DNA from: Dalbergia cochinchinensis
Lineage: Eukaryota; Streptophyta; Magnoliopsida; Fabales; Fabaceae
Length of the DNA: 64,000 nucleotides
NCBI GenBank assembly: GCA_031216125.1
Contig: CM062373.1
Location: forward strand, 41,579,874 to 41,643,873
Direction of reading: 5' to 3'
Shown: one piece after another, positions 11,361 through 21,900 of the stretch
Numbering within the stretch: the first letter of the stretch is position 1
Layout: each line of letters starts with the position of its first letter
Made by a program: the position numbers and the translations under genes
Notes under the pieces: model-generated
Told to the model about the DNA's origin: nothing
The model's database searches: none
Seen by the model: the letters and a program-made list of their open reading frames with translations, nothing else

Positions 11361-11889
11361 CTATCTGTCCCCTGAGAGAGGAACATAACCAAGCCACTGA
11401 GCCAGTTTGGCCGGTGTGGGCCAAAGGAGAGAGGGTCGGGCACAAGCCCCATGATGGGGTATCATTCTCACTCTACCCCCTCGGTTTGGCTGAGTCACTA
11501 TGGCCTCACTTCCTCCACCTATCTCCATGGGCATAGTGGGGGAAGACCCAATGGACGGAACCTCGGTGGTAATGTCCTTGAAAGGGTCATACTGAGAGTC
11601 CATCAAGGGAGATCGTGGGACGTACTCAGGATGGTTGCGGATGGCAGAAGCAGCAGGGCCGAGTATGGCGGGTCCGCTCCTCACAAAGGTGAACACGTTC
11701 GAAGACGAGATCATCACCAAAAAGAGAGGTGGAGGAGAATCGAAAGTTGGAGACCGGATGGGCAAAAGGTCGCCCTATAAACACAGAAAGATAGACAGCA
11801 CAATGACCAATGAAATGATATGACTAGTGCATGGTGTCGAAGTGCAGCTCCCATGTGGGCGTATCAATGAAGATCATAAACTATGCCAT
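11361..11889 (-). pseudogene. LTR-resident reading frame, decayed copy (third homologue)
   Basis: Directly after the predicted acceptor (AG at 11895-11894) an ATG at 11889 opens a frame that aligns with the frames at 29975-30502 and 35317-35825. Shared blocks are FIDTPTWELHFD, SYHF, VFIGRPFAHPV, a GDD-VFER stretch, SAIRNHPEYVP, a GGSE..V.QP block and LAQWLGYVP near the end. Stops at codon 3 and in the MH*SYH segment, plus at least one frameshift near 11740, make this copy non-functional. The last 134 codons (11765-11361) are open. The function is unknown; no domain is recognised. Confidence 0.7.
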
Positions 11890-12727
11890 CGTCCTCAAAA
11901 GATGTGATGGAAAAAAAGAATGAGACGGATGAGAATCTTATACAAGAAACTCAGTAGGAAAATACCTCCTAACATGTGTCATCATCATCGTCCTCAGGAA
12001 CCTCAGGTTTGATTATGAAATAGTGGGCATGCATATAATGTTCAATTTTTATGTTCCAAATGTTATTTATCTGAAGTCTGCTCTTTTTAATATGTGTCCT
12101 AATGTAAAGATGCAACATGATGAGTCATGCTAATGCTACAAACAATCCATCACAACATACAAGATACACATTATACTAGCATGATCATCCTCTCAACGAT
12201 TTATGAGGTGACTTAAGTTTTTATCTATTTTATTTGGGGTTGCCTTATAATCTCTCCTCTCTCAGGAGGTTCTAGGTTATAAGCTCATACTTTGCTAGTC
12301 GTCACTAGCATACACTAGTCCTCTTGATAAGCAAATTCCTGACTCCTAGAGGGTGGGATGGGGGCAGAGGATCACTTCCCGCTGGGCCTGGCCCAACTAT
12401 GAAAAGATCACCTCTTGAGATCACCCTACGTCTAGCCCAGCTCGGTATGATCATTTCTGAGTGTTTTAGGTCACCTTTAAAACATGACATGTTCAATGGA
12501 GATGCAATGCAAACATAAAACATTTTTTAACTTTTCATGCTCATAAACTTGTAAATCATGCATGAGTTGCAACGTAATATAACAATAAACATGCCATGCT
12601 TAATAGGATATTCATGCATAGTCACATATTTATTTATTCAACTCAAATCAAGCATGTAAGTCATCAACTCATATAAGGTGGAGCTTGGTCGAGGAGCAAC
12701 AGAGCTCGGCTGAAGTGTATGGGTATT

Positions 12728-12925
12728 GACACTTGTTATCCCAAGTGGGGACAAAGCTTGGCCAAGGTACCAAAGTGTGGGGTCTTCGACCCGTGTCATA
12801 CCAAGTGAGAACATAGCTCGACCAAAGTGTCGAGATGTGGGGTTATCGACCCGTGTTACTTCAAGTAAGAGCACAGCTCGACCAAAGTGCCGAGGTGTGA
12901 GGTCGTCGACTCGTGCTATATTTTC
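12728..12925. repeat. 60-bp tandem repeat, three units plus a partial
   Basis: Exact 60-base spacing, with units starting at 12728, 12788, 12848 and a partial at 12908. Each has the framework GAC-CGTGT...CCAAGTG...AGCTCGACCAAAGTG...GGTGTGGGGT. Each unit contains a dyad: CTTGGCCAAG in unit 1, CTCGAC/GTCGAG in unit 2, and CTCGAC/GCCGAG (one mismatch) in unit 3. The array occupies the place where other LTRs of this group carry other hairpin arrays. Confidence 0.9.
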
Positions 12926-13059
12926 AATAAGCAAAACATATTTGAAAAGACATTGTCCATGAAACCAAAGTTTCCATGTAAGTTGAAAGGGGCAAGTCTC
13001 GAACTTTAGATATTCAAGTAATGATATAAACGTAAACATGATAATGCAAGCCTTATTTT

Positions 13060-13330
13060 AATCTTTGACATTATAAGGTGATGGCAAATGGAAAATAAAC
13101 ATGATATGTAAAGCTTGAATATAAACATGAGAATGCAAGCTCATTTTTAATCTTTAAGATTTTGGTGGTGGCTTGAAATGTAAATATGCTAGACAAGAAA
13201 TATAAACATGAAATGTAAGTTCATTTGCTTATCTTCAGGATTTAGGTGATGACTTGGAAATAAAAATGATATGCAAGGCTCAAATATAAATATGAAATGC
13301 AAAGACATAGAAGATAAATATGAATGCATT
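13060..13330. repeat. Degenerate 80-90-bp repeats in LTR intron-like region
   Basis: A recurring phrase: aaatataaacatgaaatgca, then a short gap, then ttcattt...atctt.aagattta.ggtgatgacttg. It appears about three times here. Equivalent arrays occur in all the long LTRs at 16970-17480 and 33400-34060 (plus), and at 24290-24660 and 52660-52960 (minus). Confidence 0.7.
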
Positions 13331-14219
13331 TCCATTTATTATTTCTTTATGTTCTAAGCTCAAGATTCCTATTTAGAGTAATAACTCTAAAACACCGATC
13401 AATCTTACAAAATGGACATGAGCTTTAGAGTCCATCAACATCATGGTTCCAAGAACCTTTATTTTGTTTGGGCTCATCATCAAGCTCAAAGAAGTGAAGT
13501 ATAAGATCTTTATAGATCTTTGAAAAACAAACAAAGTTCAAGCTTTAGAGGTTACAAATGTGATAATCTCACTACCATCATCTAGGAAACCTCATCATCA
13601 AGCCAAAATTTTTAAACACAAAAAGGCTCTAAGGCCAAAATAAAAAAGGAAGAAACAGGAGTCTAGAAACTGAAAATGCCAAGAGTAAAACTCATTCATT
13701 ATTTCATCATCAAACCAAAATAAAAAGAACACAGAAGAAGAAAAAATCTCCAACTAATCCAACTGAAAATGACTAAGTAAAAGAGCTTTGAAACAAAAAC
13801 TCCCTACCAAAGGTGTTTTCTGGTTGAGATGAGAAGAGCTCAATGAAAAGCGTGAAAGGTTGTGTGGTGATTCTTGAAGATGGAAGAGGAAGAAGAGAGT
13901 TTCTTTGGTTGAAAGGGAAGACAGAAAACTTAGACAGTGTTTGAACTAAAATCGCAAGAAAAGAGCAAATGGCTTTGTGAGTTTGCTTGTATTTATTGAG
14001 AAATTTCAACGGGGGAGGCCACAGCAGTCATGAGAAAAGGGAACAAAAATACCATGTTCCTATGTATCATGTTAGGGCACGGCATAGGGATAGCTAGGTA
14101 TAGGTTTGGTCGTAGCTCCCTTTTGAGTGTGTACGTGTTAGAATGTTTTTGCATAGGTAAAGTACGCAGACACTTTTTCTCCTAAAAATAAAACAAATGG
14201 AGCTAATTACTGTTAACAA

Positions 14220-14595
14220 AAAAGGGACCCTAGTTGGGAGAAAGCAAAGCTCGACCGATAGAGAAGGATCTTGGTTAACAAGCGGAGCTTCACATGGGAG
14301 GAAACGAAGCTCAACCCGATAAAAACCTTCAAGTAGGGCTTGGTTGAAAGAAAAGAGCTCGACCAAAAGAGAATCTGCGAGTAGAGCTCGGCTGAGAGAA
14401 AGCAGAGCTCGACCGAGAGAAAGCAGAGCTTGGCCTAAGGAGGGTGAGCTCGGTTGATAGAAAAATAGAGGTCATATCAGAGGAAATGGAGCTCAACCAA
14501 AGAGGAGGAGCTTGATCAAAAAGGAAGAGCTCGACTAAGGAAGAGAACGCGGCCAAAGGAGCTCAGCCAGAGAACGAGTAGAGCTCGATCGACAG
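14220..14595. repeat. Degenerate short repeats rich in AGAGCTCGACC
   Basis: Irregular 20-35-bp repeats built on AGCTCGACC-A-AGAGAAAG. They fill the 5' (U3) end of the minus-strand chromovirus LTR. Apparent reading frames here rich in Ser/Phe/Leu are products of the repeat. Confidence 0.75.
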
Positions 14596-14658
14596 ATGGT
14601 GGAGATCTGATCATCCGACTGAACTTATGATCAAACGCCCACAAATCGGGGCATTACA

Positions 14659-15226
14659 CTACACAAAGTGATATACAATAATGTGAATGTATAGTAGTGA
14701 TTTATAAAATGGTGAGGATGAATGATTGATTATGCCATGATTGCATGATGATGTGCATACATTCATGTTTCAAATGAAATAATAAATGGACAACTCACAG
14801 CTTAATCCCCAAAGAGGATTAAGGTATTGGTGATTTCACTAAGTGAGAATAAAAGTAGAGCTTGGAAACGTAGCAATGATAGTCTAGAAAAGTGGACTTG
14901 GGCTAAGCTCATGGCTTAACTCCTTAAAACATTGAGATCACAGCAACGGAAAGAAAATGAAAAGGTTACGGCGATGGCTATGGTATGAGCTCATTACCCT
15001 TTTAGGGCGGTCTAAGGCATTGATGCATTCATCCTGTGAGTAATTTAGAAATATGTTAAAGGGATCCCAAAGGTGTGGTACCCAAACTAAACAAAGAAAG
15101 GGACCCTGAAGGTGCAGTACCCAAAATAATGTAAATGTTGAGAATAAGTAATCATGAAATGCTTGCATCTTATAAAGTATTATTGCCCATTAGTGATTTT
15201 AAAGGATAAACATGGACACATGATTG
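14659..15226 (+). repeat. Chromovirus-type LTR, 3' part, segment 1
   Basis: Part of a further plus-strand LTR, recognised by GGTATGAGCTCATTACC (14982-14998), which is half of the shared core. A perfect hairpin CTTAATCC/GGATTAAG lies at 14801-14823. Two tandem modules ending in GTACCCAAA lie at about 15059-15125. It is interrupted by the solo LTR at 15232 and resumes at 20107. Its 5' part is absent, because the minus-strand chromovirus abuts it at 14658. Confidence 0.65.
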
Positions 15227-16182
15227 ACGTATGTAACGCCCCGATTTTTCTATCTGAAAAGAAAATGACCAAAATACCCCTGAGGTCATTTTCTGCCCAG
15301 AATTTGAGGATGGCCGGCCCGACAGTCCTCTAAAGGTTAACTCAATGTTTGAAGGGGATTAGATGGCCTTGAGCGGTTTCAGAGGCGAAAACCTCATTTT
15401 CTGCAGTTTCGGGTCAATTTCTGCATTTTCTGCGGTTTTAAAGGTGCCGTTGAGCCCGAAACTTTCCCCGAAGGTTCAAAACAATGTTTTCATGTGTTTA
15501 AAAGTGTCTATTTAAGTTTCGGTGGTCCTGGGCAGTTTTAGTACAAAATTACGATTTTGCCCCTAGAATAGTGTTTTTGAGCCTAATGATGTAATTGAGC
15601 CAATCTAAGCAATATTAAGCTCTAATCGAAGGTTAATTAATTTTCATAATTAATCTAGAGTCAAAATAAGTCATTAAAATTAATTAGAACCTAAGATTAC
15701 TTAGATTAAACTCAAAACCTCTTTTTCTTTTAAAAATTCAAGTTTCTAGAACATAGAATCTTGAATAGTATTTTCACTATTCACCCTCTACCCCTAAAAA
15801 AAAAGCCTAGGATGAGTAGAGATAGACTCCTCTAAAAGGCTAGAATACCCACTAATCATACCCTACATAGCCTTAATTACCTATCCTTTCACTCACACAT
15901 TTTACTATAAACTCCTAATCTTAGGTCTAATCCAAAAATACACCTAAACACATCACTAACTCAATTAATAAAACAATTTCCTCTCCTTGGATTCCCCTAA
16001 ATATGGCACCACCTCATACCCTATACCTCACAAGTTTGTTCACTCACACACTCAAAGAACTATGCCTAAACCTATGCCTACAACCTCACCTTGAAATGAC
16101 ATAACCAAGAGACATTTTCCCTCCTTTTCCCCCTCAACATTTCGGCCACTCTCTCCATTCCATCACCTTTGATTTGTTTTTC

Positions 16183-16332
16183 TATAAATAGCACACTTGA
16201 GTAAGCTTGAAACACCTTTAGTTCATTTGCTAAGTTTAGAGCACTCAAAGCTTTCTTTTTCTCTCAAGTTTCAAGAGTTCTTCTTCTTCAACCTCTTCAT
16301 CTTCTTTATCTTCTTCAACCTCATTTCACTTG
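16183..16332 (+). promoter_or_regulatory. Predicted LTR promoter, leader and splice donor
   Basis: TATAAATA at 16183-16190 is followed by a pyrimidine- and TTC-rich leader of about 115 bases and the donor-like TTG|GTAAGG at 16332. Equivalent TATA/donor pairs stand at 32813/32993 (plus), 25242/24842 (minus), 53555/53192 (minus), and weaker ones at 21381/21508 (plus) and 13997/13807 (minus). The spacing of about 125-435 bases and the donor text TTGGTAGGG or GTAAG are preserved among LTRs that differ elsewhere. No transcript evidence is available. Confidence 0.55.
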
Positions 16333-18820
16333 GTAAGGATTTTGTTTTAAATGTTTTAGCCATTAAAGTTCTTGTTTAAGTTATATGCTTTATAGTTTCT
16401 CTTGAATCTTTTAGAACTTCTTTCTCCGTCTTTGATTCTTTTTCATTTTTAGCCAAGGGCCTTGAAAGACTTGAAAATGAGAGCTTGATGATGAGGATCT
16501 CATAATGATATTTATCACTTGAGCAACCTCTAAAGCTTGATCTTGGTTCTTGAGTAAAAGATGTTTTTAGTTTTCTTTCTTCCTTAGTCTTGGAAAACTT
16601 AGTTTTGATAATGTTTTAGAAATGGATGTATGAACCCAATGATAAGGACTCATGATTTTGGTGTTAATACATCATCAAGATCATAGTCTCTAGAGTTTCA
16701 AAATGGCTCTTTTCTTTGCTCATGATTTCGGCCCCTCTTCCTTTTTTCTTTCTCTAAAATTTCGGTCATCATTGATGGTTCAACATGGAAGCTTGATGAT
16801 GAGAGTTTCTAGATGATGACCATGTGTTCATCACAATGAGACCTCTAGAGCTTGAGTTTTAACAAAAATGCTATTTATGATTTTGCTTCGAGGAATGATA
16901 TTTTGTTTACTTTAGCTTATTGTGATAAATTCGGGTTAAGGCTTAAGTTCCTTCAAAGTCTTGTAAGAGCTTTAGCAAAAATATAAAAATGAACCTGCAT
17001 ATTTATATTTCTAGCACCTCATATTTATATTTCAAGCTCATGCATCTCATATTTACTTTTCGATGTCATCACTAAACTCTAAAGATTAAAGAAAAGGAGT
17101 TGCATTATCACGTTTAAGTTTCAAGTCTTGCATTGCATGTTTGTATTTCAAGTCATCACTTAAAGAACTTAAAGATTTAAAACGAGAGCTTGCATATCAC
17201 CTAATTAATCTCGAAGCCTTTCTATTTCGGCCTTAAAGTCAATTGTTGCTGGGCCTAGAGCACTAAAATAAAGAATTGAACTTGCATATTTATTTTCAAG
17301 TTTCGCATATTTACTTTGTACCTTGCATATTTAATTTCAAGTTCTTGCATTTCATATTTACTTTAAAGCCCTCACTTTACTTTATAATGAAGAATAAAAT
17401 GGAATGCATAGCACGTTTATATTTTGTCATCATTTAAGGAACCTAGAGCTCAAAGAGTTGCCCTCATTATCTCAAGTTAAATTTTGATTATGGAAACATC
17501 CCCAAGGGTGTAAATTCGGCCATGTGATGTGGATGGACTCCAAATGAGCTTCATCTAGTTACAAGGGCCAACAATCTTTGTTCAAAAGTTTTCTATGTTT
17601 TTAAGTGTTCTCTAAGGTCATGATCAACAAGATTTGCAAATTAAACCTCTTCCAAGAGTGAACTAAATTTGTTATTTCCCTATGATTGTTCTTAGCCTCT
17701 TTTACAAGATAAAATGTTTTGCAAAAGAGTTTTAAAAGTTCTAAAACGATTCGAGGGAAAGCTAGCAACCTATGCTTGTGAAAAATGAGATTTTATGCAA
17801 GATACATATATGCATGAATTCGGTTCCGCCATGACATGTTTGCTGCTGTATGATGATAATTTTGACATGTTAGAATGTGTAAAATTTATATGTGTTGAGG
17901 TAGGAAGCTTTCTATGCATGTTAGGGAAGAAACTAGCTTTATAGAAAAATCGTAAAGTTAAGCTCTAGCATAGTTTTGACCCATAAATTCTTAGCTTTTA
18001 CCAAAACTATTTTAGTATGTTAACCTTCAGTTTAGGATTGTTTAAATATGAAAAATTTGGTAACATTTGATGTAGGATTGATTTTTAGAGTCTACAGAGA
18101 AACTAGTAACTAGAAAACCATAAAAGTGCAATTCTAGAACAGTTTTCTGATTCTTTTACAGCATGATTAATCAAAGCAAAAGTGATCTACAATTAGTGTA
18201 AAAGTGTAGGAATCCCTCATAATTGGTTTAGATCTAATTTACAGCGCCTTAGGCAAAGACAGAACCAAGAAAAGGTCTAAAACGTAAGTTCTAGAACCCC
18301 GTAATCTTAAAGATGTAATTCTGCCTTTGGAGTATGATGCTGCCCAGATTTACTAATGAGCTTAAATGCTAGTAAGAATTATTGATTGTGAACCCTTAGG
18401 TGCATAAGAGGTTGATAGAGAACAATAGAATAATCATATCTCACGTCTAAGACCCGTAAGGGTCAAAGCATAAGACACCGTAGATGCAAGAGCATAATGA
18501 GCTATAATGTTACATGAGAATGTATGTTTAATTATGAGAATGACTTGATCATAGCATATGCATTAGCTGAGCCTGATCCTTGATTCCAGAAAATTGGCTA
18601 GGAGCATGCTATCTTTTAAGAATGTTAAAGCAATGATGTGATGACCTATATGCTATGATGAGTTTGACTATATGACTTGATGTCTTATAGTGATGTTGAA
18701 TGGCTATGCATGTTCCATATGTTTCGTGGCATAAAGCAAGTTTGAAGGAAATCCAGTGTACGCTATTACGCTGCCGAATTTCCCATCAAACTTGAGGATT
18801 TGAGAAAAGTTTACAAAAAC

Positions 18821-18902
18821 TCCTGGGTGACACCGGTTCGGCCAACCCCCCCCCCCAGGAAAGGTTCTGGGTGACAGTGGTTCGGCCGAGCACCCCCAGA
18901 AC
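18821..18902 (+). repeat. Two hairpin modules with a CACCGGTTCGGCCGA-type core
   Basis: Module 1 has arms TCCTGGG (18821-18827) and CCCAGGA (18854-18860). Module 2 has arms GTTCTGGG (18864-18871) and CCCAGAAC (18895-18902). Both enclose GTGACA-C/G-GGTTCGGCC. Related modules lie at 29325-29587. A run of C (18846-18856) disrupts the core of module 1. Confidence 0.8.
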
Positions 18903-20106
18903 AGATGTGATATAACACTGAGACGCATTCCTCCCGCTACGGTTGGGAGAAAACAAATCCGTGAGGGTATTGATATTGAGCTTGCTAAAGCGGACAATTT
19001 GCTGTGTACTAGATACCAGTAGAGCATTTCAAAGAAGGAAATGATCCTAAGATAGGTAATCCAAGAAAGTTATGTATACCCCTTCTATTAGCCTATATCA
19101 AATCTAGTGACGACTAGTTAGGATTGAGTTCATTCCTAGGCGATAGGTGAGATGTAGTATGGTGACCAGATTATCACCGGGCCGATGAGTCGGTTGGATT
19201 TTTGGTGGATATGTTAAGAGGGTGGTCTTTAAGAAAAAGAACTTAAGAGTTTGACTTATGAGAAAAATGTCACATGGAAAGTACTATGCCTTTTTATACC
19301 ATGTATATGATTTATGTTTCTTTATGTGGAGCCCAAGAGCAATGATGTTCATGTTAATGTGCATATGGTATTGTCATACATTCATCAAATATCTATTGCA
19401 TCCATGCCATTAAGACTCATACTAAAAGACACCCACTTCGGATAAATAGATTTGGAAAGCTTAAAACCGAACCTTATGCATGGACACCTTTTTCATAATT
19501 AAAACCGAGGTGGCTGGGGACGACGACGATGACACTCATGTTAGAGTCGAGAATCCCTACTGAGAATCTTGAATGAGTTTCTCATCCCTTCCTTTTCTTC
19601 CGTGTCATCTTTAGACGAGGATTACAACGAGGTTTATGACTTCTTTTGAGGCTCGTGCTTAAGGGTCACACTAGCAGACGGAGCAAAGGGTCGCTGCGGG
19701 AGCATAGATAGCTTAGCTTTTGGGTTGACACTTATCCAACCTCATAGGTGGATAAGGATCACTTCATATATAAAGGCATATTTTGATGTAAATGATGGTA
19801 CAATGATGCTAGTAAATTATATATCCATGAAGATGTAATGACATATGATTGTTATGTATGATACTATATTTCATGATTATGAATGGTGCGATTACTTTTC
19901 TTGCACGATGTGGTTATGACAAACGTTAGGTTAGTGCACGGCTCGTGTTTTGTTTTTCAAGGTTCGAAAAAGAAAAATTTATTCATATCTTCCACTAAGT
20001 ATTTTAATGAAAGGTTTTAAAGAATGAGACTAAAAGAGTAATAGACTAATGATTAACCTAAATATGTTCTAGAGTATTGGGTTAAAAATTAGGATGTTAC
20101 AACGTA

Positions 20107-20824
20107 CGACTGAATGAATATTCCTGTTAATGTTATAAGAATAGTTAAAAGCAATTGCACTTTTGCTAATTATATTTGCAAAAATTCAGTAATTGAATCA
20201 TTTATATGTCTACCCTTTTATAACAAACCTGAAGTGACTAGGACGACAATGATGACACATTTGGTGCAAGTTCAATTCCTATTGAGAAATCTTGTATTTC
20301 TCATTCCTATGTTTATTCCCATTGTTGTTACCAGAAATGGATGAGTGCACCTAAAGCAACAGGGCTGTAAAAGAAGGCAACATGTGAAGATCTCAAACTT
20401 TCCAAAAATTAGCACATCGAGTTTAGTTATATTGTAGTTGCGAAGAATATACCTATATTAGTAGAATTTATATTGTTGTTTGTTAGGAACTTATCCCCAT
20501 GGTATATGTCTTGGTATGACTTATGTATTAAGTAGTTAGATTTCAGCTTATGTAATGGTAATTTTACATTTAGTCCTTTATTCAGCTTTATTGAATTAAG
20601 TAAGAGCTCAAAGTAATTTTGAGTAACATCTATGTAAGCACTATGTATTTCAATTCTCGCTATAGGCTTAAACTTTCAAAAAGAAATTTAAAATATGAAA
20701 AAAAGAGTTATCCACTATTTTTCTAAGTTAATTTCAAAAGAAAATGAACACCAGGCATAAGTGACATTTAATGGAGTCCAAATGCGAACTTAAGCATAGT
20801 TGGGTTCCTTTAGGGTGTTATACA
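20107..20824 (+). repeat. Chromovirus-type LTR, 3' part, segment 2
   Basis: Continuation of 14659-15226 beyond the solo-LTR insertion. It contains the GACGA-AATGATGACAC box (about 20242) and a perfect 8-bp hairpin TGAGAAAT/ATTTCTCA (20283-20303). The acceptor-like TTGTTACCAG ends at 20335. The segment ends near 20824 in AGGGTGTTATACA, a slightly altered LTR terminus, and then abuts chromovirus pol. No intact reading frame follows the acceptor. Confidence 0.7.
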
Positions 20825-21066
20825 TGTGCTCATGCTATAAGCTATTCAGGTTGATGAGAGTTTATCCTAGGAAGAGGAGCCAGTTGCCATCATGGCTAGG
20901 CAGATTAATAAGCTTTTCTCTATGGATGTGGCCCTAGTAAAAGTCATCTGGAGGAACCACTCTGACAAGAAAGCCACTTGGGAAGCTGCAGAGGCCATGA
21001 GGACCAAGTATCCGCATCTTTTCCTTCCTCCAGGTATGTGCCATATTTGAGGACAAAATCTCTTTT
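20825..21066 (+). pseudogene. Chromovirus integrase C-terminus with chromodomain, 3' end of pol
   Basis: The frame reads EEEPVAIMARQINKLF, then VALVKVIWRNHS, then KATWEAAEAMRTKYPHLF. This is the hallmark C-terminal chromodomain of Tekay-type chromoviruses, which helps target integration to marked chromatin. It is followed by a stop and then the polypurine tract. The upstream pol is missing, replaced by the LTR segment ending at 20824. A stop lies in the first few codons. It shows that the LTR beginning at 21080 is a 3' LTR. Confidence 0.88.
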
Positions 21067-21079
21067 AAGGGGGGAAGTA
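21067..21079 (+). other. Polypurine tract of the plus-strand chromovirus
   Basis: AAGGGGGGAAGTA lies directly before TGTAATATTC. This is the usual plus-strand priming tract at the edge of a 3' LTR, and it sets the LTR start at 21080. Confidence 0.85.
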
Positions 21080-21900
21080 TGTAATATTCTAGGTACATGT
21101 ACTGTAGACAAGTCTTGTATACCTTTAGAGTCCCCCAGGACCCATCCGTGAAGTTGGTAAGACCCCGAAAATCATAAACCATGTTGCAGTCACGTTCTGC
21201 AGAATTATACAGAACAGGCTCGTTGCAGCGAGTATGGGTTACTGCAGGAAGCAAGTGAGCCTTTCTATGGGTTTTGAACTAGATCGGCTTACTACAGTGA
21301 ATTTTGGTCACTGCAACAAATGGGTCTGATACTAGAATAGTGCAAAATGATGCAGCTTTGAGTTATGAGACCCTCTACCCTTTTATACCCCCTATTTTGG
21401 TCCCCCAAACCAAAAAATCAAACCCTAGCCCTCTATAGTCCTTCTTCCTTTTCTTTTCCTCCCTCACTCTTAACCACATCCAATCTTTCATCTTCCAAGG
21501 ATTCAAGGTAAGTTTTTATTGGCTTTGCTTTCTTTTCTCAAATCTCTCTTTGCTCTTGGCATTGGCATTATTATTCTCCACGTCATTCAAGCTTTGGTGC
21601 ACCTCATTATCATTAGGAATAGATTTCAGTTATCTAGAGATTTATACAGAGTTTTATGGCTCCAATGACAGATATTGATGCCATTCCTGATCCAAGGAGC
21701 TCAACTAATGTTGACCTTTCGTTGTTAATGCCTCTAAGTGAAGGGGTTCAAACCTGTAATCTCTATGTTGCGCATTATAGCTACTTTCTTGAAAACTTAG
21801 CTTATATGGTGATTTTAAAGATTTCTGTAAAAATATTAGAGATTTTTTCTTATTTATCAAACTATGAAAATATGGTTTTGCAAGTGGCATAAACTATATG

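Larger units (their letters stand above)
10652..14658 (-). repeat. 5' LTR of the minus-strand Tekay-like chromovirus (4.0 kb)
   Basis: On the minus strand it begins TGTAATGCCCCGATT at 14658 and ends TTAGGGTGTTACA at 10652, so it has TG...CA ends. It carries the shared LTR plan: a weak TATA (AATAAATA, 13997-13990), a donor-like TTG|GTAGGGA at 13808/13807, a 36-bp core at 12308-12273, a hairpin at 11952-11929, an acceptor at 11894, and a decayed reading frame after it. No matching target-site duplication can be checked, because the far end of the element is lost. Tandem repeats inside it are listed separately. Confidence 0.85.
15232..20101 (+). repeat. Solo LTR of Tekay-like chromovirus (4.87 kb)
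   Basis: It starts TGTAACGCCCCGATTTTTC and ends TTAGGATGTTACA, with a perfect 5-bp target-site duplication ACGTA at 15227-15231 and 20102-20106. No internal domain is present, so it is a solo LTR formed by LTR-LTR recombination. Inside, in order: an inverted repeat AAAATGACC/GGTCATTTT (15262-15292), a TATA box (16183-16190), a donor-like TTG|GTAAGG (16332/16333), hairpin modules (18821-18902), the 36-bp core (19104-19140), a hairpin (19561-19584) and an acceptor TTTAG ending at 19614. After the acceptor only a trace of the reading-frame start remains. Two transcribed-type sections and the AT-rich intron carry no genes. Confidence 0.92.

Noticed and set aside
10897..12925. Tandem repeats considered as a CRISPR array
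   Set aside because: The units are contiguous without unique spacers, in a plant LTR. They are minisatellites.
14094..14556. Ser/Phe/Leu-rich minus-strand frames
   Set aside because: They arise from the AGAGCTCGACC repeats in U3, and no equivalent exists in other LTRs.
18704..19027. 107-codon minus-strand frame
   Set aside because: It runs through the hairpin modules of the solo LTR on the opposite strand and is not kept in the sister LTR.
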